This document shows, piece by piece, positions 53,555 to 64,000 of a stretch of DNA of 64,000 nt (position 1 is its first letter; every line of letters begins with the position of its first letter). The stretch is from positions 14,732,953 through 14,796,952 of the forward strand of contig CM025856.1 of assembly GCA_003952965.2 (NCBI GenBank). The letters run 5' to 3'. Below the pieces are notes generated by a model that ran no database searches, was not told the DNA's origin, and worked only from the letters and a program-made list of their open reading frames with translations. The DNA is from Morella rubra (Eukaryota > Streptophyta > Magnoliopsida > Fagales > Myricaceae). Made by a program: the position numbers and the translations under genes.

Positions 53555-56155
53555 GTGTCATATAGGATGTCAGTTGTCAAATGTGCTCCATCATCTCCTC
53601 ACGCATATGCTGTTCCATTAGTTGCATCCTCCATTCTTGTTGTACTACTAGGTTTTGTTGCTGCTCCCACATCATGTTCTGATGCACTTCGTCTTTCTTC
53701 AGTCGCAACTTCTCCATCATCTGCTAATGCTCTTACATCGTCTACTCCATTTCTGACTGCTTGACCAGAAGCGCTTCATATTCCATCTGTCTAGCCCTCA
53801 TCTCCTCTATCTCTAATCTGGCCTCCTCCAATCTCTAGGAAAAATCAAGATAATGATCTAACAGACTGTACTGAACGGTCTAAACCTCGTACATAACCCA
53901 CTTTCGTCCCCGATACCTCAGAAAAAAATCTCCACTTCTATGTATGGCTTTCCCTCTAACTCGTACTACAACTTTAATGCCTCTAGTTTTTCCTGCAAAA
54001 TTAGAAAAGAAGATAAAGTTGGCACATTAGAAACATAAAAAATAACGAATGCATCATTAAATCTAAAGTTGCAACTTACAAAATTTTCCATGTATCTTCT
54101 GATGTCCACATTCCATCTTTATTAGTGTACATTTTTTTTATACAACAGCGCAGGATTAACCTCATCATATTCTAGATTTTTCTGTATACCAAAAGAAATA
54201 TCCAACATGCATATTAAAATACCTAAGTCATTTATTTAAGTAATTAATATCTCTAAAAAATATAAATTTAACTTAGCTCTGATGTGTGTACATGTCATAC
54301 CCCGAGCTTTCAAACATCACATGCATATGGTTTATGCTCTCTTGTTTGTGATTGGTTGTAAGATTAGGGGATAATTAGTGACTAAGAGAGAGTATTTAGT
54401 ACTTGAGAGACTAAGTTCGAAACCTTGGTTAGGACATGATTTAGTGAGAATTGGAGTTCATGTGCAATTGAGTTATTGTTCAAGAGATTGAGGAGTACGC
54501 ATTGGATCAATTTAAATTTTTAAGCTAGTCAGACCTTTTTGTCTCAAACCTTGTTTAGGACATGATTAACGTAATACTGTGAAGACGTGACAGTACTATG
54601 CACAAGAGGATGTGTTCACTTGTTGTGACATTCTGGCCTCTCCGTCGTACGTGGAAAGATCCTTTGTTAGGATAACTCAATCTGGGAGTTTGAGGCTGTA
54701 TTGTACTCTGGGAGTACTGCTACAAAGATACGGAAGGTTACTTGTAACCCGTCACTCTGGCCAAGTGATTCACTTTGGAAGTGAAAGTAGTGGTGATCGA
54801 AATTGAAAATGGAAAAAGGAAAAGATCATTTTTTTAGAAACTGAGTCTTTTCAATTACTTTCGTATGTTGTTGAGATTTTATTGTTGAACGGGTTTCTTC
54901 AATATCTTTTATTCTATCTGCTATTCTGTTGTACTAACCACTGGTTTTACTGAGTCATTTGGACTCACCGTTGTTTGTTAAATATTTTTTTAGCAGATGT
55001 CTGAGGTTTATTTGGTGAGTTTACCAAAGCCATTCAACATGGCTTTATCACTCTAGAGCTGACTTTCCGTGTGTATGTCACACGTGACCTAGATGTCCTG
55101 ATAGAGGGACGAGGACATAGATGGATCACTCCGCACTCAGATAATTACATCAACATCTCAGATTTGGATAACAATGATGATGAAGATTAGACATCTTCGC
55201 TTTATGTTTTCTTAGTTTTCCGCTGCAGTTTACCTTTAGTATGTACATTATAGAAATGGGTCCTCTTTTGTAATACCTTGGTATTAATAAAAGGTCCTTC
55301 GTGTGTTTTGCTTAGTATCTTGTTGCTTTGTCGATCTTCCCATAGGCCGTAACCTTAGCTTTATAGCTGTGTTCGTTACTATAAGACAATGCTTGAGGTC
55401 TTCATGGTTCGGGCTATTACAGTACAATTTTCAACAATGCATTGTACATTTACAATTGTTACTACAATTAATAATAAACTAAATAATGTTAGACGGAATA
55501 AAAATTTTTAACCTAAAATTCCTCACTCGAGAATAAATCATAGACACGAGTCCATTCTTCCTTGTTCGTCTTGGGATACGGGTGCTCTCATGCCTCTTCT
55601 TTGGAATTGAACACTGAGTTATGCTAGTACATTCTATTTATGTGTGTCCTGTATGTTGTCTTCATCGTAGATGTCACAATGATGCATTCCTTGGCTCGGT
55701 CATAATCTAGTTGAAAGTCATCTTAACATATATAATAGTTAGTACGTATAAAAGTTTCTACAATTAAAATTTAATAAATTATACTCACCAACACTCGGTT
55801 CATCATGTGTGATTTAACCTAGTTAGGGACCTCCCTCCACTTACTCGTCTAAAATGGGAGATGCTGTCTAAATGAGTGCACCAATTTGACTTGAGAGCAA
55901 CCAAGATGCCTTGTCATCACTGCCCGTACTTCCATCAGGGATATGGACAGTCAGCTTTCCTCCTATACGAGCTTTGAGCAATGCAATCCTGCACGTACTA
56001 CCTCTTCCGTGCTTGATTTTGAATGTTGTTACTAATGAAGAACCAAAAATTTAAAATTCAGTTAGCATAGAAATTTAAAAGTCATAATATTTAATCAAGT
56101 TAACATGGTAAGATACTTACATGCACAACTACTTTGGGTGCCTACTGCATCTGCT
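53555..56155 (-). pseudogene. Transposase_24-like (Ptta/En/Spm) gene remnant
   Basis: Pieces in order on the minus strand: about 55800-56000 (VKLVHSF... SKWREVPN), about 55550-55720 (DFQLDYDRAKECI, TMKTTYRTHINRMY, EEWTRVYDLFSSEE, resembling the plant Transposase_24 domain), then after the nested solo LTR about 53560-53900, a coiled-coil C-terminus rich in Glu, Gln and Met (ARLEIEEMRARQMEYEALL, WEQQQNLVVQQEWRMQ). Family members are the second CACTA gene, comparable to TNPA, which binds subterminal repeats. Several stops are present and the LTR insertion separates the exons. Assignment is from motif memory. Confidence 0.55.
54293..55421 (+). mobile_element. Gypsy solo LTR nested in the CACTA element
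   Basis: 1129 bp, TGTCATACCCCGAGC...TTCGGGCTATTACA, flanked by perfect gtaca duplications (54288-54292 and 55422-55426). Near its 3' part it has 'tactgagtcatttggactca', similar to 'tactgagtctttcgactca' at the equivalent place in the palindrome LTR, which suggests the plus orientation and a related Tekay-like lineage. A polyadenylation-like 'aataaaagg' lies near 55290. A frame at 54612-54806 is not a gene. Confidence 0.85.
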
Positions 56156-56459
56156 GTGGTAGGGGATGTTAATTTGCTGCAACCTCAAAGCGAAGGACCC
56201 AATGCTGCTAGTGTACTGGGAGTACTCTCAGCTGAACGATGAATCACACTGAAGACGTTTTCCTCCCACAGGAATGACATCATCCTGTGACCAAATAAAT
56301 CAATATTAGTGAGAAAATACACAATGAATATAAAATGGAAACACAAAGTAAATTGAAACAATAAAGTTACTTTAGTCCTCAGAGTCATATTCTTCAGAAT
56401 CACTACAATCTTCACTGAATAATTCTGAGGATTCATCGCTTCTTTCAAATTTCACGCTA

Positions 56460-56889
56460 TTGTGGACCACTCTCATCGATTACAGTACATATGCCTCGAC
56501 ATCATTTCCAATCAATGGGCTCATTTCAAGAGCTAAAGTCCACGAAAAGCTCAATAGACTCATTCTCCTGGTATGCTTCGCGGTTCGACGGTCCTTCTCC
56601 ATCTCACTAGCTTCCTCCTTAATAGGTGGAATATCATATGTGTTTATAGGGTAATCTTTTGAACAATCTTCCAGTGACCGCCCAACTTCATGTGATCGAT
56701 ATAAAATACTTGATTCCCTTGAGACGCTAGAACGAACGGGTTGTCTTTGTAGCACTTTCGGGATATGTTAATGCCAACAAACCAACCACTTTTACCAAGA
56801 CCTAAGTTTTGAGTACTCAAGTCAAACCAGTCACATTTGAGTAAATAAACTAAATTTTCCCGCAAATAACGCAATGTGTAAATATCCAC
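56460..56889 (-). pseudogene. DUF4216 domain remnant of a TNP2-type CACTA transposase
   Basis: The minus-strand frame 56644-56889 reads LVYLLKCDWFDLSTQN, GKSGWFVGINISRKCY and DNPFVLASQGNQVFYID, the DUF4216 domain found at the C-terminus of plant TNP2-family transposases (family form 'FKCDWWD...F..VN.S......DDPF.LASQA.QVFY'). A frame change leads into 56480-56755. The catalytic Transposase_21 domain, expected upstream (to the right), is missing. Confidence 0.72.
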
Positions 56890-58072
56890 GCCCTGGCTAT
56901 ATCCGAACTCGATATAATTCTTAAATAGGGCTAAGACTACTAAATGAATGCATGAAACATAACAGCAAAAACCATTCGGATGGGTTCAAAAGCATCTGAA
57001 ACATACATATAAGCATTTGGATGGATTTAGCAAGGCGTCCGAACCAAACAAGAGAGTCTGGACGAAACATAATCCGCTTGGATTGCGATTGTTGAACAAC
57101 ACTGTTCTTTGATGAAATAAATGCCAAAATTCGTCCAAAAACATCCCCAAATCAACCCAAATTGCAAATACTTCAACATAAACACATCACAACCAACCCC
57201 AAACTCCAATGCTATGATTTTGGACCCTAAAAATTTGAAAACGCATGCTTTGATATCCTAAAATCCATGCTTTTCATCCTAAAACAAATAAAATTTTAAA
57301 ACCAATAACCTCAAATGCAATCTAATGTGAAATTTCAAATGAGTTGCTCTTTCCACACATCCTTTCAATGAGATTGGATGCCCAAAATCAGCTCCCCTCT
57401 TCTCCTCTTGCTCAAATCTCTCGATTTCTAAGTGTTTTGCCCGTTAGACTTATACTATCTGTGATTTCTCATCTTTCATATGCATAAACACTGTTCGGAT
57501 GCTAAAAAGAGAGTGCAGACGCCTATGTTTATAAGTTTTCGAGGGAATCGTTGCCGCTTGAAATTTCATACCGTTCAAACGGCATATTTTATGCTTGAAC
57601 GCTAAATTTCAGGGGACGACACCGTTTAAAAAATTCCCAAACGACAGCGTCTCTACATATGCATGCAAGCAAATGATCATAAACGAACACATCCGAAAGG
57701 ATATTTTCCGTCCGAATGCTAACTTACACTCACAACACTGTTTTAGAAGTCCCAAACAACAGCGTCTCTACATATATTTGCAATGAAATGATCATAAACG
57801 AACACATCCGGATGGAGTACAATACCGTCCGGATAGTTATCTATTCGTCCGAACGGTTTTTGACGATCTGATTTTTTTTACCTCATACCATTCAATTTAC
57901 TATCAAGTTTTAAATAACCAAAGTGTTTTAATAACATAAATAACGTTAAGAGTGTTAGATAGTAGTTTTGAAGTTTGAAGGAGTGTAACGAAATGAGAAA
58001 CATAACACTAATTAATATGTTGTATTAAGGATGAATAAATAGAAATAACATAACCAAAATAACATAAACATA

Positions 58073-58795
58073 TCAAATATCCTCAAAACATAATATAAAA
58101 ACAAATGTAATGTCAAAACGTACATGATCCTTGTGCTCCTCTATTAGAACGACCAACTCAGTTAGGGCATGTAACTGTGCACCGGATGTGACGTCCTTCA
58201 GAGCTAACCGAATTGCAGCCACCTCCTTCTTCCACTTAGAGTCTAGCTGGCCGACCATGCTCTCTAGGGTCGGAAGCCAAGCAATTATATCACTCAGCAT
58301 CTGATGGGTGGCCTGCATGAACGACCGCATAGTCTCAGTTAGCTCGGTCATCAGATTTGCCACCCAACTCAGTCGCTCTACCCCAAATCCTTAGGTCAAG
58401 CTTTGTCCAGGATCTCGGTCCCTAGTCCCCATAGACTGCTCCTGTCTTCTATTGGCAGCTGCCCGAGCGGCATTGAGCACTCAGCGTGTCTGGCCCATGG
58501 AATAGGAAAGCATCACCTTGTTGATTTGCCTAAGTGGATATGTCTTTGCCTTGTTAGCACCCTCAGGTACCAGCATAGCGTGTAGGAAATAAGTCAGTAG
58601 AATATCGTACGACAAGGAAATCCCTGTATTGGTCTTCAAGGCCTTTACACGGACTGTCTGGTAGATGTATAATGCCATATCAACTGGCTCCCTCCACACA
58701 ATAACCCGATGAAAAGCAGGCTCATTCGTGTGCTTCTTCGGGTCAATAGCGGAGCATAGGATCAGGTGCATGATCTGACGTGGACATTCGCTCAT
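58073..58795 (-). pseudogene. Putative plant transposon protein remnant
   Basis: Frame 58481-58795 reads RQIMHLILCSAIDPKKHTNE, VDMALYIYQTVRVKALKTN and LLTYFLHAMLVPEG, similar to the 'putative plant transposon protein' domain that accompanies many plant elements. Frame 58073-58363 follows in the same direction with a helical segment (LTETMRSFMQATHQMLSDII). A stop or shift separates them. Role unknown. It may have been picked up by the CACTA element, because it is not part of the standard TNP2/Transposase_24 pair. Confidence 0.45.
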
Positions 58796-61700
58796 TTTAT
58801 TGGAATCTACATAAAAGCGTTCGCACTTTTAGAAAAGGGATTCGAACGGTTTGAAAGCGTTCACACTAAAGAAACAACCTTCACACAGTTAGACAACCTA
58901 TTCCTACAGTTAGGTGATCGTTCCCATAATCGTGCAAATAGATAGCATTATATAAACACTTGGTGAAAATGATGACGTTTCCACCACAAATGTCCAAACA
59001 GCTAATGACAGTCGTCTGAACAATGAATAAAGAAAATAAATATGCAAATTAAATATAAAAGGCGTTCGGACTGCTTGGAAAACAATGATGTTTTCACCAA
59101 AAGCGTCCAAATAGCATGAGACATCCGTCTGAACAAAATACATATAAGTAAACTATTTAAATTAATATAAAACATGTTCGGACTGCTTTGATAGAGCGTT
59201 TCGACACATGCAAAAAGATAATATATCCCTTTTTGGATACTACTAGGCATTCAAATGATTGAGAACATTGTCTGGACTCATCGGGGAAGACGACCGAGTT
59301 AACTCAACCATGGCAGCATCCCTCCACCTCCCACAGACTCCCAAAAATACTACCAAATCTCAAACTAATATACTTAAAACAATCCTAACACTTAACACAA
59401 TCAATTTCTACGTAAAAATCAATCAAAAAACACAATGTAGTATACAAAAAATAGCATTGAAATGTTATACGTAAAACTATAAAAAAAATGAAATTTTTTC
59501 CACTAAAATCATGCTAAAAATGAATAAAACATACTTGGATGTGATTAGAACCTCGAAAGAATGAGTTTACATCAAGATTTGGGAAGAAAACAAATGAGGT
59601 TGAGAGATTTTTGATGAGAAAACAACCGGTTAAATGTCGAACTGTTCGAGTATTTTTCAATCCATGGACACCGTCCGGACGGGGGACGCTTTTCAGCACG
59701 TATGGCCCATTGAGAGTCCTCTGCATTAAATGCCAAAATTTAAACCGTTTAAAATGGTTCGAAACATTAAACTCGTTCGGACGGTATGTGCCCGTCCGGA
59801 CACCATTTTCCTAACTTCGTGCAACGTGGAAGCATACGTTTGGCTAAATAAACGTGACGTAGCATTTGGACAATGTCCAGGTGGTTTGGACAGTGATAGC
59901 TATTTTTAACCTCGTCCTAGGTAAACACATGTAAGCCACGCTAGGTTACAAAGTTGTCTAGACGATACTCTCTTCCGTTCCAACAGCATTGTTTCATCTT
60001 ACCCGTCCGGACTCGATGCTTCAGCGTTTGGACGCCTATAGTTATTTTCAACCTTCATCCTCATAAACACATGTAAGCCATGCTACTACGATAAGGGTGT
60101 CCAGACGTTGTTTTCATTCATTCCAACATAATTGATTAATGTAAAGCATCCGAACGGGAGGTAACGACGTACGAACGCTTAGCAGATTTATTTGGTATTA
60201 CTTTTATTCTTTAATTGATTATGGATCCCATTTATTCCACTCAATTTAATTTATTTAAATGATTTAATTTACTCAATTTCAAATGTAATTTGGCTCAAAA
60301 TTTTTAACTTTATTTATTTATTTTGATACATAAAAAATCTATATATAGTTAAGCATACTTTTATATTAAACATCCGTTATAACTTATTTATACTACATTT
60401 TGTTAACTTAGCACTCGTGCTAATCACCCATTAATTGTTCTAATCGTTCGTTTAAATTGTAATAAATTTAAACTAATGAAAAAACATAATTAATATAATA
60501 TCAAATATCAAATATAATCAAATACCGAATAAAAAACACAATCATAATGTCTAGTACAAGCCGGAGACAGTCCTTCTAAGGATAAGTAAATAATAGTAAC
60601 AAAACATTAATAGGAGACTAGTCTGAATCACGAGTTGGTTGGTCCAAATCTTGTTTGAGGGCATCACGAACATGATCCAACTACTCCTCCATATTATCCA
60701 TCCATTTGATGAGTGTCTAAAGCTGTATCGGAACAGTATGGAGAGACTGGGACAATTGGGATGCGTGTTCTCTCACAAAAATAGTTTCATCTGCATAGCA
60801 TTCAGCTCCTCCCTCAGAGCCCTCTTCATAGAGCAAAATTGTTCTCCAGACTGGTCAAGCGGGATTGGAGCTCCATGCACAATGAATGCGTGGCTCTACT
60901 ATCGCCGAATACACCCCCTCAACTCCACTAAAAAGCGTCCGCCCAAGCTGGTCGCTCTGTCTGTGCCCCGATATTGGTGATACTTCTCCGGAGTGATCCA
61001 TGGTCAACCTAGCAAAAACTATCTGAACGTTAGCAAAAATCGTTTGCATGCAATTCAAGCGGCGACGTTTCCATTTAGAAGTCGTCCGAACGTGGGGAAA
61101 AACGTTCGAACTATACTAAACACGTCCAAACGTCAATATTGAAGTGTATGAATGGTACATCAATGAACACAAACAAAAAAACGTTATTATCCAACAAAAA
61201 ACAATAAAATTCAAAAGTATTAAATTGAAAAGAATGAAATTGAAAATCAAAGTCGGGAAGAAGGTTTTACCTGAAGTTGTTTGAGAGATCTCAAAATAGT
61301 GAAAGTTTGAGACAAAAGATAGTGAAAGTGTGATTTTGACAAATCTAGTAGGTTTTAAGTGACAAGTAGGGCGTCCGCACGAGTTCCATAGGTGTTCGAA
61401 CGCTTCTTAACGGCTAGATTCACACGTGTCCAATCAAATTCAATGTCTTTAAATAAGCCAGAATCAAAAATCTTCTAGAACTTGCATCCTTCTGAACAGT
61501 CTGTAGTGGTCCGTAAGGTTACGACATCACGTGTGTGAAGTTTTACAACATGAAGCCACATGATTCATGGAAGATGCATTCATACCTGTGCGGACATGTC
61601 TTTAGAGTCCAAACGAGTTTATTTTTTTTTGGCGTTGGAACACTTATGGATATGGCCAGAGGATATTTGGTATTCGTGATGATTTTTACTTTGTAACAAC

Positions 61701-62094
61701 ATGCTGACATTTATTATTCATTAGGTAATGTCAGTTCTGACGTTTTCAAAATGTCGTCTAGATGGACTTGTAAAAATTTGTGACGATTCTGATTGTCTCT
61801 TAGTTACGACGATTTAGATTTTGTCACCTAGATAAGCGTCCGAACGGTTTGTTTATTGGTTCGGACGGTATTAAGTTTTTGTGACGATTTTTATCGTCAC
61901 TCATTCGCGACGAGGTGTATGTTGTCACACCACAAATCCATTCAAATAGTTTTGGGACCTGTCCAGACAGATTTGGCATTCCTAGATAATTTTGGGTGAT
62001 GAAATTAATGTTTTGTCAGGGAAAGGCCACTTTAGGTGACAAGATTTGTTTGACGCCCAAAATTTTGTCACCCAAAGCTAAGTTTCATGTAGTG

Positions 62095-64000
62095 GAAGCT
62101 CCATCAATATCCTCATTACTTTATCAAATTTTGCTCCTATATATTTAAAAGGTCCCATGCAATTAGAGTGGCCTTTGGAAGAAAGCAAGTTGTTTTGCTC
62201 ATATATTACTGAAAACTTTCGTTTTGGATTGTATTCAAAAGTATGGTTGTTTTGTTATTTGAGTATAATTGGGCATGACTCCCAAAAGACCTTCTTGATT
62301 TGATTATGGGCAAAGTGGCCCCATATCAGGACAAGGTCTAGATTGGTGCGGTATGCAAACCGCACCAAATCTTTGGCAATGAGAATTGGGCCATTCATAT
62401 AAGATGCCCTTTTTATTTTGGTAAGAAAACTTTATTCGTTTGTAAATAATAATTTATAAGGGGATCTCCCACTACAGCTCATTGGCGGAACATAAAATAT
62501 TTACTTCCTCTCGAATAGTTTATTCATTCATAAATTGTATTTACTTTACTGAATGCTCAATGCTGGTTTTCTCTCATATGCTTGTCTCACTCCTCTTTGG
62601 TTTTAAATCCACGCCCACAATTCTTCTTATGACAATAGATAATGATTTCTTCATGGTCTTCTTTTTAATGATCTTTCATATCTTTGTGGTTGACCAATAT
62701 CTTAGTGCAAAGTTTGCTTGGGAACTGGTGGTGGTACCATAGAAAAAGAATATTGCTATTAGTATGAGGGAGAAAGTTTAAAATAAAGATGAAGATCTAC
62801 AAAAGGTAAAGGAGATGGTTTTAAACCTATTTGTCATTGAAATAGTGCTTAAATGGGGGTTGCATGGATCAATAAGCATGTCGTGTTTGTATAGTTCAGT
62901 TCATGCAATTTTTGCTTGTTCGGATATAGGTGCAAAATTAGATTTGGTCACAAAAGAAGTGCCATACAACACAGTTAAGGTGTTGGAATTTGTTTGAAAA
63001 TCCTGAGATTTTGAATTTTGACTGCAAAAATTTTTCCTTTTTGAAAGATTTTTGTCAAAAGTTTAAATTTTTTTTAACCAAACATTTAGCTGATGTTTAG
63101 GAAGCAAAAATTTTGAGTTTGCATTAGAAAATTTTGAGAGTTTGATTTTTCATGGGATTTGTAAAAAAGTTTAAGAATGTTTAATTGTGAAATGATTTTT
63201 ATTGAAGATTGTTTTAAAAGTAAGAAGACAAAATATTTGATTTTTTAATGAAAAAATAATAAAATTTGTTAGAAAGTAAGAAGAGGGAAAATTTGATATA
63301 ATTTTTTTTAAGAAAAAGTATTAAAGTTGGTGTTGAAATATGTGTAAAAAATTTTTGATGTTTGATTATAATATGAATTTGAGCCTATGATTGGATGAGT
63401 ATAATTTTTTTTTTAAAAAAAAAATTACAACTACTTTTCTACTAACTCCAATACCTTTTCATAAACACCCATAACTTTTTTTACAAACTCCAACAACTTT
63501 TTATGAACTTCAATACTTTTTTACAAACACCAACAACCTTTACACCAATCCCAACAAAATTTACACTACCTTCAACATTAAAATATTTCTTATAAAGTAG
63601 AAATTTTTTCCCAACCAAACATGTAGGCATGTTTTGGAAACAAAATTTTAAGAATTTTGTGTTTATAGGAGAAAATTTTGAGAGTTGGAATATTTATGGG
63701 ATTTGTAATTTAGTGAACAAGTTTAATAATGTTTGATTGCAAAATATTTGTAGCAAAGCAAAAATTTTATAAATTTTAAGTCTATAGGAATAAACTTTCA
63801 GAGTTTGTATTTCTACCGGGTTTGAAAGAAATTGATTAGGTTGTGAACTTAATTAGATTGGTTAGATTCTAAATTTAAAATTACATTAGGTTATCAAATG
63901 AAATTGGTTAGGTTATGAATTTGAGTGTGTATTAGGATGTGTAGTTAATAATTTCCTACAATCTTGAAGCCTTGTGATCTATATATTTCTACCTATGAAT
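62095..64000. other. AT-rich right edge of the window
   Basis: After the target duplication (62095-62097) the host tandem unit resumes ('gaagctccatcaatatcc'). Frames 62482-62742 (hydrophobic) and 62815-62997 show no recognisable domain. 62975-63830 is a low-complexity region in which 'aattttgagagttt' words (63130, 63670) face 'actccaacaact'-type words (63430-63560). This loosely inverted arrangement is also seen near 840-1090, 14500-14900 and 31100-31270 and is probably a widespread old repeat. No gene supported. Confidence 0.5.

Larger units (their letters stand above)
52722..62094 (-). mobile_element. CACTA (En/Spm) DNA transposon, 9373 bp, complete ends
   Basis: Starts CACTACAAGAAAAATGG and ends ...TTTCATGTAGTG, with the 3-bp duplication gaa on both sides (52719-52721 and 62095-62097). 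The empty site 'tagctaatgaagctcc' is reconstructed from the neighbouring tandem unit. Subterminal regions are full of CGTCCGAACG / CGTCCGGACGG words in both orientations and of 'gtcacccaaag' words near both tips, the usual transposase-binding layout. Coding remnants run right to left: a putative plant transposon protein (58073-58795), DUF4216 (56460-56889), and a Transposase_24-like gene (53555-56155). The TNP2 catalytic domain was not found, so the element cannot move itself. A gypsy solo LTR is nested at 54293-55421. Confidence 0.9.

Noticed and set aside
62482-62997. Two adjacent frames that might form a membrane protein gene
   Set aside because: Hydrophobic composition follows from T-rich DNA; there are stops between the frames and no recognisable motif.

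Overview
The window reads as nuclear DNA of a flowering plant, probably a eudicot tree or shrub. It is AT-rich, gene-poor and packed with plant transposon classes: Ty1/copia and Ty3/gypsy LTR elements, an L1-type LINE, and hAT, CACTA and Mutator-like DNA elements. The only gene that looks intact is a two-exon proline-rich cell-wall protein with a pollen Ole e 1 domain at 16957-17852 (+). A broken paralogue lies 5 kb upstream (11197-12213). No tRNA, rRNA or CRISPR was seen.

Layout. 1-122 is the end of a hAT element. One host block occurs three times, at about 645-2135, 14187-16620 and 30911-35523. Later insertions distinguish the copies: an old copia LTR in copies 2 and 3, and a hAT element, a solo LTR and a giant gypsy palindrome in copy 3. 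From 2425 to 11196 there are two head-to-head relics of one copia family. The LTR of the first is split by an insert that starts with a CACTA-like terminus and carries intron-containing fragments of an ELMO-domain gene. 13174-14171 is a retroposon with a 15-bp target-site duplication. About 19200-25217 is a decayed LINE whose ORF1 and ORF2 overlap by ATGA, followed by a frameshifted piece of hAT transposase. 25903-30910 is a degenerate copia element (-) whose 5' LTR/PBS junction is tandemly triplicated with an exact 154-bp period.

The outstanding structure is 35524-47327. It is an almost perfect 11.8-kb palindrome made of two inverted copies of the 3' half of one Tekay/Del-like chromovirus (integrase, chromodomain, extra 3' ORF, 3.4-kb LTR). 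The copies are joined integrase-to-integrase through a 21-bp spacer. Both outer edges fall exactly on LTR termini, no 5-bp target duplication is visible, and both arms share the same integrase frameshift. This fits insertion of a self-primed (fold-back) cDNA, although other rearrangements or an assembly fold-back must be excluded.

Right of the palindrome come another LTR of the first copia family (47389-48651), about 2 kb without recognisable genes, a Mutator-like element with ~90-bp inverted repeats (50754-51995), and a complete-ended 9.4-kb CACTA element (52722-62094, TSD gaa). The CACTA element keeps DUF4216 and Transposase_24-like remnants and itself contains a gypsy solo LTR with a perfect TSD. 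The last 1.9 kb is AT-rich sequence with no supported gene.

The genes do not form a pathway. The window is a tandemly duplicated cell-wall-protein locus expanded by nested transposition. All calls come from reading the sequence; no database search was run.
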